Assembly: GCF_013403865.1 (NCBI RefSeq)
Contig: NZ_JABFDK010000001.1
Span: 992,001-1,056,000, forward strand
Length of the DNA stretch: 64,000 nucleotides
From: Winogradskyella costae
Lineage (GTDB): Bacteria; Bacteroidota; Bacteroidia; Flavobacteriales; Flavobacteriaceae
Direction: 5' to 3'
The position numbers and the translations under genes were made by a program. Positions 40,785 to 50,824 of this stretch are shown piece by piece (the first letter of the stretch is position 1; the number at the start of each line of letters is the position of its first letter). The notes under the pieces are model-generated. The model did not search any database. It worked only from the letters and a program-made list of their open reading frames with translations, and was not told the origin of the DNA.

Positions 40785-41525
40785 TTATTGAACCTTCGTT
40801 ATTTGATTTTGTAAAGCAAAAAATGCGCGTTTAGAAGCTTTTTCTTCTGCTTTTTTCTTCGACGTTGCCCGTGCCTTTGACACCACTTTATTATTAATAA
40901 TAAGTTTTACAGAAAAATGCTTTAGCTCATCTTTACCTGTATCTTCATATACATCGTAATTAAACGTATTTTTCTCTTTTTGGCACCACTCTATCAGTAA
41001 GCTTTTATAGCTAATAACTTTACCTTCTAAAGATTCGATATCCACATGCGGATTAATAACTCTTTTGTAAATAAATTTTTCACAGAAGCTATAGCCTTTA
41101 TCCAAATATATAGCTCCAACCAAGGCTTCAAAAAGATTACCATGAATATTGTTTCCGAAATTAGATGTTGGAATTCTGCTCTCTACAAGATTGATAAGTC
41201 CTAACTCTTCGCCTAGCTTATTAAGATGTTCTCTACTGACAACCTTAGAGCGCATTTTTGTGAGATAGCCTTCGTCACCATGTGGCACTTTTTCAAATAG
41301 ATATGCAGCAATTACAGATCCTAAAATGGCATCACCAACAAATTCTAAGCGCTCGTAATTAATGGTATTACCTTTATCGTCTTTCAAATTCATAGAACGA
41401 TGGGTAAAAGCCGTGATGTAAAGCGACTTAGTCTTGGGTTTAAACCCAAGGATATCCTTAATTTTTAAAAAAAAATTCCCGTCTTCTTGAGAACGGGAAT
41501 TTAATATGTTACGAATGAAACTCAT
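40785..41525 (-). CDS. rnc: Ribonuclease III
   Basis: Double-strand-specific RNase that processes rRNA and structured transcripts. It has 246 residues: an N-terminal RNase III domain with the signature YERLEFVGDAILGSVIAAYL (about 57-76) and metal-binding Glu in NLFEALVGAIYLDKG (about 130-144), and a C-terminal double-stranded RNA-binding domain (about 170-240). It lies six bases after fabF. Confidence 0.95.
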   Translation of the reverse strand: MSFIRNILNSRSQEDGNFFLKIKDILGFKPKTKSLYITAFTHRSMNLKDDKGNTINYERLEFVGDAILGSVIAAYLFEKVPHGDEGYLTKMRSKVVSREHLNKLGEELGLINLVESRIPTSNFGNNIHGNLFEALVGAIYLDKGYSFCEKFIYKRVINPHVDIESLEGKVISYKSLLIEWCQKEKNTFNYDVYEDTGKDELKHFSVKLIINNKVVSKARATSKKKAEEKASKRAFFALQNQITKVQ

Positions 41526-41531
41526 TCAGGA

Positions 41532-42782
41532 TTAATCTAGTTTTTTAAATAATACACAAGCGTTGTGTCCGCCAAATCCAAAGGTATTACTCATCGCGAC
41601 TTTAATATCTCGTTTCTGAGCTTTATTGAGCGTTAAGTTTAATTCTGGATCGATGTTTTCGTCAACCGTTTCGTGGTTGATTGTTGGAGGTACAATACCA
41701 TGTTGCATAGCTAATATAGAGGCTATAGACTCAATAGCACCAGCAGCACCCAACAAGTGACCTGTCATCGATTTTGTTGAATTAATATTAATGTTCTTAG
41801 CATGGCTGCCAAATACTTCAGATATAGCTTTTAACTCGGCAACATCACCTAAAGGTGTTGAAGTTCCGTGCGTATTAATATGATCTACATCTTCAGGATT
41901 TAAACCAGCATTTTCTAAACAATTTTTCATTACCGCAACAACACCAATTCCGTCAGGATGTGGAGCTGTCATATGATAAGCATCTGAAGACAAACCTCCA
42001 CCTACAACTTCTGCATAGATTTTAGCTCCTCTTGCTTTAGCATGCTCATACTCTTCTAAGATAATCGCACCAGCACCTTCACCTAATACAAAACCGTCTC
42101 GGTTAGCATCAAATGGTCTAGAAGCTGTTTGTGGATCATCATTTCGCGTACTCATGGCATGCATAGCATTAAACCCGCCCATACCAGCGATAGTAACTGC
42201 AGCTTCACTTCCTCCTGTAATAATCACGTCACAAGTCCCTAAACGAATAGTGTTTAAGGCATCGATCATTGAATTTGCAGAAGACGCACATGCAGAGACT
42301 GTAGTATAGTTAGGCCCCATAAAACCATATTTTATAGATATGTTTCCTGGTGCTATATCAGCAATCATTTTTGGAATGAAGAATGGGTTAAATCTAGGTG
42401 TTCCGTCACCAGCAGCAAAGTTTAACACTTCGTCTTGAAATGTTTCTAAACCACCAATACCAGCTCCCCAAATGACTCCGACTCTTAATTTGTTTACAGC
42501 GTCTAAATCTAGTTTTGAGTCTGCAATTGCTTCATCCGAAGCGACCATTGCATACTGTGAAAACTTGTCCATTCGCTTTGCTAACTTTCTATCAATAAAG
42601 TCAGTAACCTCAAAGTTTTTTATTTCACAAGCGAACTTTGTCTTGAACTTTTCAGGGTCAAAATGTGTCACAGGAGCAGCACCACTCTTTCCACTTATAA
42701 GAGCTTCCCAATATTCGTCTTTGGTATTTCCTATTGGCGTAAGTGCACCTAAACCCGTTACTACGACTCGCTTTAATTCCAT
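41532..42782 (-). CDS. fabF: Beta-ketoacyl-ACP synthase II
   Basis: Condensing enzyme of fatty-acid elongation. It has 416 residues with the catalytic Cys in TTVSACASSANSMIDAL (about 158-174), His in NTHGTSTPLGD (about 303) and STKSMTGHLLGAAGAIE (about 332-348). It lies 13 bases after acpP, its substrate carrier. Confidence 0.96.
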   Translation of the reverse strand: MELKRVVVTGLGALTPIGNTKDEYWEALISGKSGAAPVTHFDPEKFKTKFACEIKNFEVTDFIDRKLAKRMDKFSQYAMVASDEAIADSKLDLDAVNKLRVGVIWGAGIGGLETFQDEVLNFAAGDGTPRFNPFFIPKMIADIAPGNISIKYGFMGPNYTTVSACASSANSMIDALNTIRLGTCDVIITGGSEAAVTIAGMGGFNAMHAMSTRNDDPQTASRPFDANRDGFVLGEGAGAIILEEYEHAKARGAKIYAEVVGGGLSSDAYHMTAPHPDGIGVVAVMKNCLENAGLNPEDVDHINTHGTSTPLGDVAELKAISEVFGSHAKNININSTKSMTGHLLGAAGAIESIASILAMQHGIVPPTINHETVDENIDPELNLTLNKAQKRDIKVAMSNTFGFGGHNACVLFKKLD

Positions 42783-42795
42783 AAAATTTGAGTTA

Positions 42796-43029
42796 TTATT
42801 TTGCTCCTTCTATATAAGAAACCGCTTGACCAACTGTAGCAATGTTCTCAGCTTGATCGTCTGGTATTTGAATATCGAATTCTTTTTCGAATTCCATTAT
42901 TAATTCTACAGTATCTAATGAATCCGCTCCTAAATCGTTTGTGAAGCTTGCTTCAGTTACAACTTCGTTTTCATCAACACCTAATTTATCTACGATAATC
43001 GCTTTTACTCGTGATGCAATGTCTGACAT
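42796..43029 (-). CDS. acpP: Acyl carrier protein
   Basis: A 77-residue acidic helical protein with the phosphopantetheine attachment site in [17 protein letters not shown] (Ser about 37). It carries acyl chains in fatty-acid synthesis. It is the first gene of the acpP-fabF-rnc row. Confidence 0.97.
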   Translation of the reverse strand: MSDIASRVKAIIVDKLGVDENEVVTEASFTNDLGADSLDTVELIMEFEKEFDIQIPDDQAENIATVGQAVSYIEGAK

Positions 43030-43060
43030 AATTTTTTAATTTTAAGTTTTAATTAGACGG

Positions 43061-43068
43061 CAAAAATA
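43061..43068 (-). promoter_or_regulatory. acpP -7 box
   Basis: TATTTTTG on the minus strand matches TAnnTTTG 31 bases before the acpP start. No good -33 element is seen. Confidence 0.4.
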
Positions 43069-43212
43069 AAAAACTTTATTTGAATATTCATCTTTACCGA
43101 TAAAATGTGTTTTTAATTTAGTAAAAATAAACAGAAGTATTTTAAGTTATACCCTAATTGTTAATTATTATTCTTTTTTTTGTTTGAATAATTTGAAGAA
43201 ATATACCTGTAA

Positions 43213-43776
43213 ATGAAACGTGTTGTAATTTTTGCGTCCGGAAGTGGCTCTAATGCTGAAAATTTAATTAAGTTTTTTCACAACAGCGATAATGCGTCTG
43301 TTATCCAAGTACTAACTAACAATCCTCATGCCAAAGTCCTGGATCGCTGTAAAAAACTAAATGTAAGCGCATTATCCTTTAACCGAATTGCTTTTTCTAA
43401 GTCTAAAGATGTCTTAAACATCCTAGAAACATCTCAACCAGATCTTATTATATTAGCTGGTTTTCTTTGGAAGTTCCCAGAGTTTATACTTAGAGCATTT
43501 CCTAATAAAGTGATAAATGTACACCCTGCACTTTTACCAAAATATGGCGGAAAAGGCATGTATGGCATAAATGTTCATAACGCTATAGTAGAAAATAAAG
43601 AGACAGAAACAGGTATTACAATACATTATGTAAATGAAAATTATGATGAAGGAGCCATTATTTTTCAGGCAAAATGCACTGTTTTGTCTACCGATTCAGC
43701 AGAAGACGTCGCGAAAAAGATTCATTTGCTAGAAATGGAGCACTTTCCTGAGGTGGTTAATGAGTTATTAAAATAA
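43213..43776 (+). CDS. purN: Phosphoribosylglycinamide formyltransferase
   Basis: Third step of purine synthesis, formylating GAR with 10-formyl-THF. It has 187 residues: FASGSGSNAENLIKF (about 7-21), the catalytic Asn/His region INVHPALLPKYGGKGMYG (about 97-114) and the Asp in ENYDEGAIIFQ (about 140). Later genes in this block (a PfkB kinase and purF) also touch nucleotide metabolism. Confidence 0.95.
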   Translation: MKRVVIFASGSGSNAENLIKFFHNSDNASVIQVLTNNPHAKVLDRCKKLNVSALSFNRIAFSKSKDVLNILETSQPDLIILAGFLWKFPEFILRAFPNKVINVHPALLPKYGGKGMYGINVHNAIVENKETETGITIHYVNENYDEGAIIFQAKCTVLSTDSAEDVAKKIHLLEMEHFPEVVNELLK

Positions 43777-43802
43777 GATTTCCGTTTTCATGGAAACTAA
43801 AG

Positions 43803-44444
43803 ATGAGCAAAAAGAAAAAAAAATATTACACTGTTTGGCAAGGTCATAAAAAAGGAGTCTTTAATACCTGGAATGCTTGTAAAGCCCAAATTAAAGATTA
43901 CCAGGGAGCACAATACAAATCATTTGCAACACGTAACGAAGCCGAAAAAGCATTAGAAGGAAACTACTTTGATTACATAGGAAAGAACAAAACGTTTTCT
44001 AGTGGTCTTTCTGAAGCAGAACTTAAAAAAATAGGCCTACCTAATTACAATTCCATATCAGTAGATGCAGCTTCAAGTGGAAATCCTGGCATTATGGAAT
44101 ATAGAGGAGTGGATACAAAAACAAAAAAGCAGCTTTTCATTCAAGGGCCTTTTGAGCAAGGCACTAATAATATTGGTGAATTCCTTGCCTTAGTTCATGG
44201 TTTAGCATTTTTAAAACAGCACAATAGCGCTCGTATAATGTACACTGATTCTAGAACCGCTATGAGTTGGGTGCGTAAAAAAACGTGCAATTCAAAACTG
44301 AAACGTAGTGCTAAAAATAAGCCTGTCTACGATTTAGTAGATCGTGCAGTACAGTGGCTAAAAACCAACGAGTACTCGACCACTATTGTAAAATGGGAAA
44401 CGAAGGCTTGGGGAGAGATTCCCGCAGACTTTGGCAGAAAATAA
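43803..44444 (+). CDS. rnhA: Ribonuclease HI with viroplasmin N-domain
   Basis: A 213-residue RNase H that degrades RNA in RNA-DNA hybrids. The N-terminal viroplasmin/caulimovirus-type hybrid-binding domain is YYTVWQGHKKGVFNTWNACK (about 8-27). The catalytic domain has Asp in ISVDAASSGNPGIMEY (about 85), Glu in NNIGEFLALVHG and Asp in MYTDSRTAMSWV (about 147). It follows purN by 26 bases. Confidence 0.93.
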   Translation: MSKKKKKYYTVWQGHKKGVFNTWNACKAQIKDYQGAQYKSFATRNEAEKALEGNYFDYIGKNKTFSSGLSEAELKKIGLPNYNSISVDAASSGNPGIMEYRGVDTKTKKQLFIQGPFEQGTNNIGEFLALVHGLAFLKQHNSARIMYTDSRTAMSWVRKKTCNSKLKRSAKNKPVYDLVDRAVQWLKTNEYSTTIVKWETKAWGEIPADFGRK

Positions 44445-44471
44445 ATCTATTTTACAATGCTTTAATTGGTG

Positions 44472-44502
44472 TTTCACAAGAAATATATTTCACGTACTTT
44501 TG
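44472..44502 (+). promoter_or_regulatory. Promoter before the PfkB-family kinase
   Basis: TACTTTTG (44495-44502) matches TAnnTTTG; a weak TTTC (44472-44475) lies 19 bases upstream. The ATG follows 22 bases after the box. Confidence 0.45.
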
Positions 44503-44524
44503 CACTTTAATTCAAACTACTTTT

Positions 44525-45451
44525 ATGAGTAAATTAGTAATTGTTGGCACTGTAGCCTTTGACGCCATTGAAACACCTTTTGGTAAGACCGATAAAATCC
44601 TTGGTGGTGCAGCAACATATATAGGTTTATCTGCTTCAAATTTCAATGTAGATTCTGCAGCAGTCTCTGTTGTAGGTGGTGATTTCCCTCAAGAATATTT
44701 AGATTTATTAAAAAATAAAAATGTAAATATTGAAGGCGTAGAAATTGTAAAAGAAGGAAAAACTTTCTTTTGGAGTGGAAAATACCATAACGATATGAAT
44801 TCTCGTGATACTTTAGCTACTGAGCTAAATGTTTTAGAGCATTTTAATCCTATCGTTCCAGAAAATTATAAAGACTCAGAAGTTGTGATGTTGGGTAATT
44901 TACACCCATTGGTGCAGCAAGGTGTATTGGACCAAATGACTAAAAAACCAAAATTAGCCATTCTAGACACCATGAATTTTTGGATGGATATAGCTTTAGA
45001 TGATTTACTTTCTGTAATTAAAAACGTAGATGTCATTACCATTAATGATGAAGAGGCACGACAATTAACTGGGGAGTATTCTTTAGTCGTGGCAGCAAGA
45101 AAGATCCATGAAATGGGTCCTAAATATGTAGTTATTAAAAAAGGAGAACACGGAGCGCTATTGTTTCATAATGATAATGTATTCTATGCTCCTGCTTTAC
45201 CTCTAGAAGAAGTATTTGATCCAACAGGTGCTGGCGATACATTTGCTGGTGGTTTTGCTGGATATTTAGCTAAAACAGGCGATTTCTCTTTTGAGAACAT
45301 GAAAACAGCCGTCATCTACGGTTCAACGCTTGCCTCCTTCTGTGTCGAAAAGTTTGGCACCGAGCGCATGCAAAATTTAACAGATAAAGAAATTTACAAA
45401 CGTCTAGACCAATTTAAGAGTCTGACTCAATTTGATATAGAATTAACATAA
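44525..45451 (+). CDS. PfkB-family carbohydrate/nucleoside kinase
   Basis: A 308-residue sugar or nucleoside kinase from the ATG at 44525 (MSKLVIVGTVAFDAIETP); an in-frame upstream ATG lies inside rnhA. The PfkB signatures are present: GGAATYIGLSASNF near the N-terminus and DPTGAGDTFAGGFAGYLA (about 237-254) with the catalytic Asp. The substrate is not certain; the purine context (purN upstream, purF downstream) favours a nucleoside or ribose kinase, as inference only. Confidence 0.9.
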   Translation: MSKLVIVGTVAFDAIETPFGKTDKILGGAATYIGLSASNFNVDSAAVSVVGGDFPQEYLDLLKNKNVNIEGVEIVKEGKTFFWSGKYHNDMNSRDTLATELNVLEHFNPIVPENYKDSEVVMLGNLHPLVQQGVLDQMTKKPKLAILDTMNFWMDIALDDLLSVIKNVDVITINDEEARQLTGEYSLVVAARKIHEMGPKYVVIKKGEHGALLFHNDNVFYAPALPLEEVFDPTGAGDTFAGGFAGYLAKTGDFSFENMKTAVIYGSTLASFCVEKFGTERMQNLTDKEIYKRLDQFKSLTQFDIELT

Positions 45452-45454
45452 ACT

Positions 45455-45487
45455 AACGCGCTCAGAAATTGAGCGCGTTTTTTATTT
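45455..45487 (+). terminator. Terminator after the PfkB-family kinase
   Basis: AACGCGCTCA (45455-45464) pairs perfectly with TGAGCGCGTT (45470-45479), followed by TTTTTTATTT. Confidence 0.9.
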
Positions 45488-45519
45488 AATATAAAAATAA
45501 ATAGCGGAAAAAATAAATC

Positions 45520-47418
45520 ATGAGTGATGCGTTAAAACATGAGTGTGGAATTGCACTTATAAGACTTTTAAAACCATTAGAATACTATAAAGAAAAGTAT
45601 GGAAGTGCTTTTTATGGTGTTAACAAAATGTATTTAATGATGGAAAAACAGCACAACCGTGGACAAGACGGAGCTGGATTTGCAAGTATTAAATTAGACG
45701 TAAAACCTGGAGAACGTTACATCAGTCGTGTGCGTTCTATTGCTCAGCAACCGATACAGGATATTTTTGCCCAAATTAACGAACGTATTAATGACGAGTT
45801 AACTAAGCATCCCGAATATCAAGATGATGTTGATTTGCAAAAGAGTAACATTCCATATATCGGAGAAGTCCTATTAGGTCACGTACGTTACGGTACCTAT
45901 GGGAAAAATAGCGTAGAAAGTGTTCATCCTTTTTTAAGACAAAACAACTGGATGCACAGAAACCTTATTGTTGCGGGTAACTTTAACATGACTAATGTTA
46001 ACGAGCTTTTCGACAACTTAATTGACATAGGTCAGCACCCAAAAGAAAAAGCCGATACCATTACCGTAATGGAAAAAATCGGTCATTTTTTAGATGATGC
46101 TGTTTCAAAAATTTATAGAGATCTTAAAAAAGAAGGCTATAATAAAAATGAATGTTCTCCATTAATTGCAGAACGTTTAAAAGTGAGTAAAATATTAAAG
46201 CGCGCGGCTAAAAACTGGGACGGTGGCTATGCTATGGCAGGCTTACTAGGTCATGGTGACTCTTTTGTACTTAGAGATCCATCCGGAATTAGACCCGCTT
46301 ACTATTATAAAGATGACGAAATTGTTGTTGTAGCATCAGAACGTCCTGTAATTCAAACCGTGTTTAATGTTCCTTTTGAAGCCGTAAAAGAATTAGATCC
46401 CGGACATGCTATTATCACAAAAAAATCTGGTGAAACAAAAATCAAAAAAATATTAGAGCCTTTAGAACGTAAAGCCTGTTCTTTTGAACGTGTTTATTTT
46501 TCTCGTGGTAGTGATGCTGAAATTTATCAAGAACGGAAAATGCTTGGTCGTTTGTTAATGCCCAAAGTGCTCGAAGCGATTAATAATGACACCAAAAACA
46601 GTGTGTTCTCCTATATACCAAATACGGCAGAAACGTCATTTTTTGGTATGATTGAAACGGTTGAAGAACATCTTAATACAAAGAAAACAGAATCAATACT
46701 TAATGGAGGTGGAAAACTATCAGCAGAAAAGGTTACTGATATCTTATCTGAACGCCCAAGAATTGAAAAAATAGCTATTAAGGATGTAAAATTAAGAACC
46801 TTTATTACAGAAGATAGCAGTAGAGATGATTTAGTAGCACACGTTTATGATGTTACTTATGGTGTTATAAAGCCAACAGACAATTTAGTTATCATTGATG
46901 ATAGTATTGTAAGAGGAACAACGCTTAAAAAGAGTATCATAAAAATGATGGACCGATTAAACCCGAAGAAAATCGTTGTGGTTTCATCAGCTCCTCAAAT
47001 ACGCTACATTGATTGTTATGGTATAGACATGGCTAATCTTGAAACTCTAATTGCTTTTAAAGCGGCTTTAGCATTATTAAAAGACACTAACCAATATCAT
47101 ATTGTAGAAGAGGTCTATAAGAAATGTATAGCACAAGTCCATATGAAGGATAAGAATATCGTAAATTATGTAAAAGAAATCTATGATAATTTTACAGATG
47201 AACAGATTTCTAATAAAATTTCAGAATTATTAGGTGGAGAAGACATAAAAGCTGATGTTGAAATTATATTTCAACCCGTTGAAAATCTCCACAAAGCATG
47301 TCCTAAAAACTTAGGGGATTGGTATTTCACAGGAGATTATCCAACTCCAGGAGGAAATAGAGTTGTCAATAGAGCTTTTATTAATTTTTTCGAAGGAAAT
47401 AAAGAACGCGCTTATTAA
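45520..47418 (+). CDS. purF: Amidophosphoribosyltransferase, long form
   Basis: A 632-residue glutamine PRPP amidotransferase, longer than the roughly 480-510 usual for PurF. The N-terminal Ntn nucleophile Cys is residue 9 (KHECGIALI), implying removal of a short propeptide. The glutaminase domain has NRGQDGAGFASI and GHVRYGTYG (about 123); the PRPP loop is VIIDDSIVRGTTLKKS (about 464-479). Inserts lie between the domains (about 170-235) and at the C-terminus. It makes phosphoribosylamine in purine synthesis; whether a second, standard-length PurF exists elsewhere cannot be seen. Confidence 0.88.
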   Translation: MSDALKHECGIALIRLLKPLEYYKEKYGSAFYGVNKMYLMMEKQHNRGQDGAGFASIKLDVKPGERYISRVRSIAQQPIQDIFAQINERINDELTKHPEYQDDVDLQKSNIPYIGEVLLGHVRYGTYGKNSVESVHPFLRQNNWMHRNLIVAGNFNMTNVNELFDNLIDIGQHPKEKADTITVMEKIGHFLDDAVSKIYRDLKKEGYNKNECSPLIAERLKVSKILKRAAKNWDGGYAMAGLLGHGDSFVLRDPSGIRPAYYYKDDEIVVVASERPVIQTVFNVPFEAVKELDPGHAIITKKSGETKIKKILEPLERKACSFERVYFSRGSDAEIYQERKMLGRLLMPKVLEAINNDTKNSVFSYIPNTAETSFFGMIETVEEHLNTKKTESILNGGGKLSAEKVTDILSERPRIEKIAIKDVKLRTFITEDSSRDDLVAHVYDVTYGVIKPTDNLVIIDDSIVRGTTLKKSIIKMMDRLNPKKIVVVSSAPQIRYIDCYGIDMANLETLIAFKAALALLKDTNQYHIVEEVYKKCIAQVHMKDKNIVNYVKEIYDNFTDEQISNKISELLGGEDIKADVEIIFQPVENLHKACPKNLGDWYFTGDYPTPGGNRVVNRAFINFFEGNKERAY

Positions 47419-47440
47419 AATCAAACACAAAAAGCTTTTC

Positions 47441-47468
47441 ACCCGATTAAACGTGTATTTAATCGGGT
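47441..47468. repeat. 11-bp perfect palindrome downstream of purF
   Basis: ACCCGATTAAA (47441-47451) and TTTAATCGGGT (47458-47468) flank a six-base loop. No U tract follows, so it is a stem-loop or an operator rather than a standard terminator. Confidence 0.5.
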
Positions 47469-47526
47469 AAATATGTACTTAATCCGAATACTAGTTTGTT
47501 TTAGCAAATTAAATATACATTGGCAT

Positions 47527-47600
47527 CACCATAACATAAGTAGGTTAAGTTCATGGTAGATTTGGGGCAAAAAAAGGTGAACTTCGTTCACCTTTTTTTA
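47527..47600 (+). ncRNA. Candidate small RNA, copy 1
   Basis: About 73 nt. A conserved stretch starting CACCATAACATAAGTAGG forms a 7-bp stem (CCATAAC with GTT-C-ATGG, one bulged base), followed by a single-stranded TAGATTTGGGGCAAAA and a terminator hairpin (GGTGAAC-TTC-GTTCACC plus T7). A -7-like TACATTGG (47516-47523) and TTTG (47495-47498) lie just upstream. No open reading frame of note is contained. It is nearly identical to copy 2 over the first 45 bases. It may belong to a known flavobacterial RNA family; that needs a covariance-model search. Confidence 0.65.
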
Positions 47601-47760
47601 TGTCCTCTATTGAGCATCATTTAAAGTTCTATAACTCAACTAAAAACGCGCTTATACAGTAATTATCTTATAAACATTACTCTTTCCACGCTTAGACTAA
47701 TTTATATGTCGTTTATCCAAAAAATACTTTATTTACAACATTGTCCACTTATATTTGACT

Positions 47761-47832
47761 CACCATAACATAAGTAGGTTAAGTTTATGGTAGATTTGGG
47801 GCAAAAAGGATGAACAACTGTTCATCCTTTTT
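47761..47832 (+). ncRNA. Candidate small RNA, copy 2
   Basis: About 72 nt, near-identical to copy 1 in its first 45 bases, differing at the bulged base of the first stem (T for C), so the fold is conserved. The terminator stem has a different sequence (GGATGAAC/GTTCATCC) but the same place and length. TATATTTG (47750-47757), a perfect TAnnTTTG, ends three bases before the conserved block. Separate promoters and terminators make these two independent tandem sRNA genes. Confidence 0.7.
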
Positions 47833-47883
47833 CATTTTTAAAAACGTCATAACCAACAACTTTCCAAACACAGCACAACTATA

Positions 47884-47921
47884 AACAAAAAAAGCAGACT
47901 GACCTAAATCAATCCGCTTTT
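47884..47921 (-). terminator. Terminator of rtcB
   Basis: On the minus strand AAAAGCGGATTG pairs with CAGTCTGCTTTT (12 pairs, two wobbles) around an eight-base loop, followed by a T run. It lies 15 bases after the rtcB stop. Confidence 0.75.
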
Positions 47922-47936
47922 CCCTCTTTCTAGGAC

Positions 47937-49403
<1,467 letters not shown>

Positions 49404-49457
49404 TTATCCTGCAAAGTCTTTTTTTGACCTTGTAGGTATGATTTTTGACCTGTTATT

Positions 49458-49492
49458 AATACCTACAAGGTTTTTGAAACCTTGTAGGTATT
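49458..49492. repeat. Dispersed palindromic hairpin between slipin and rtcB
   Basis: A 16-bp perfect inverted repeat, AATACCTACAAGGTTT (49458-49473) with its complement (49477-49492), loop TTG. A further half-arm, CCTTGTAGGTA, lies at 49429-49439. It is a member of the same palindrome family as 16798-16830. On the minus strand it may also attenuate read-through from slipin to rtcB. Confidence 0.7.
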
Positions 49493-49499
49493 AAATAAT

Positions 49500-50600
49500 T
49501 TACTTATTCACAGAGAAAATATCCTTTAATTGTTCAATAACGTTACCGTTACCAGCTACTGTGATTTCTCCAATTTTGTCGGCAATTTTCTCAACATATT
49601 CCATCTCCTTTAATTTAAACAACATACTGTTGTCTTCCATTAATTTCGCGGTATTTAACAAGCTTCGTGTAGAGGCTGTTTCTTCTCGTCTTGTCACCAC
49701 ATTAGCTTGCGCTTTTTTGTGAGCAATCAAAACTTGATTCATAATCTCTTTCATATCACCTGGTAAAATAACATCTCGCATACCTGCGTGCAATACGTTT
49801 ACACCTAATTTCTCAGCTTGCGTTTTTACATCATGTAAAACTGCGGTGGCAATCGTTTCCTTTTGCTCTAACAATTCGTCTAAAGTATAAGCACCAACAA
49901 AAGCTCGTAATGCCAATTGCAACGTGATGTACAATTGCTTTTCGTAATCTTTGCTATGCATTAACGCCGTTTCTACGTTAGTCACTTTGTATTGTGCATA
50001 GAAATTAATACGAACGGTTGCTTTGTCTTTGGTCAATAATTCTTGACCAGCAACTTCTAATTGCAATTGACGCAAATCTGCTTTTAAGATTTTAATGCTT
50101 TGCTCATTTTTCCAGAAATGGTAGGTACCATGTTCTAGGATTTTAACAAACACGTCATCTACAATCATAATTGCTTTTTCGTATGCGGATACCTCAAACG
50201 TTCTAATGTATTGACGCAATTGCATGTTGCTATACAACGCTTTACTGATGTCTTCTGTAATCTCTATTTTACTTAAATCTACAGTGACAAATTTGTAGTC
50301 AATTAAGCTGTTCCAAAATGCATAACGACAAGCAGTTAAGATGCGTTTAAAGTTATTGTTTTCGTAAACCAAAACAATTTCATTATCCTTTACATCAATT
50401 ATAGTTAACTTTGCTGCTAAGACTTCATCTTTAAGCAAGATTTCTAATGCTTTAGGTGCACTGAAAGCTTGTGATAAGTCGAATCTTAAGACTTGCTCAC
50501 TAAATTTTATCCAATGTTTTCCTGCAGTAATAACACGCGTGTAATTACCATTTTTGAACACTAAACCTACTGTACCTGCATGAATTCTTTCTCTATACAT
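49500..50600 (-). CDS. Slipin (SPFH/band-7 family) protein
   Basis: A 366-residue SPFH/band-7 protein. A slipin-like N-terminus (AGTVGLVFKNGNYTRVITAG, about 8-27) with no strong membrane anchor is followed by the band-7 domain (about 115-290), with VLHAGMRDVILPGDMKEIMN (about 265-284) and a coiled C-terminal part. Slipins form membrane-associated oligomers. Association of band-7/slipin genes with RtcB has been noted in comparative genomics of RNA-repair operons, as I recall, but the mechanism is unknown. It is downstream of the tRNA-like array and upstream of rtcB. Confidence 0.88.
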   Translation of the reverse strand: MYRERIHAGTVGLVFKNGNYTRVITAGKHWIKFSEQVLRFDLSQAFSAPKALEILLKDEVLAAKLTIIDVKDNEIVLVYENNNFKRILTACRYAFWNSLIDYKFVTVDLSKIEITEDISKALYSNMQLRQYIRTFEVSAYEKAIMIVDDVFVKILEHGTYHFWKNEQSIKILKADLRQLQLEVAGQELLTKDKATVRINFYAQYKVTNVETALMHSKDYEKQLYITLQLALRAFVGAYTLDELLEQKETIATAVLHDVKTQAEKLGVNVLHAGMRDVILPGDMKEIMNQVLIAHKKAQANVVTRREETASTRSLLNTAKLMEDNSMLFKLKEMEYVEKIADKIGEITVAGNGNVIEQLKDIFSVNK

Positions 50601-50668
50601 GATTTCTATTTTTTTTTGTTCTGAAGTTTCTAATTTTTATTTCAGAACGGTTAAACATTTATAATAGA

Positions 50669-50788
50669 ATTCTCTTTTTTGAGAATGACTATTCAAAAGA
50701 TCCCGCTTTTCAGCGGGATTAGTTCAACTGCCATATTTGAATGCGTCTTTAAGACTTTTCAAATATGAGTTTCACTAACAGAGTGAAA
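50669..50788 (-). other. Run of four perfect hairpins between tRNA-like array and slipin
   Basis: In minus-strand order: TTTCACT/AGTGAAA (50770-50788); a 10-bp CATATTTGAA/TTCAAATATG stem with an inner 4-bp stem (50732-50767); ATCCCGCT/AGCGGGAT (50700-50719), followed by CTTTT; and ATTCTC/GAGAAT with a six-base loop (50669-50686). The GC-rich third hairpin with its T run could end the array transcript. The regular succession suggests a structured leader for slipin or further RNA modules. Confidence 0.55.
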
Positions 50789-50824
50789 GAAAACCATCTT
50801 TCTTACTACGGAAATACAATTGAT

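Noticed and set aside
44354..44524. Upstream start for the PfkB-family kinase inside rnhA
   Set aside because: The extension overlaps rnhA by 91 bases and has no similarity to the family; a consensus -7 box lies just before the ATG at 44525.
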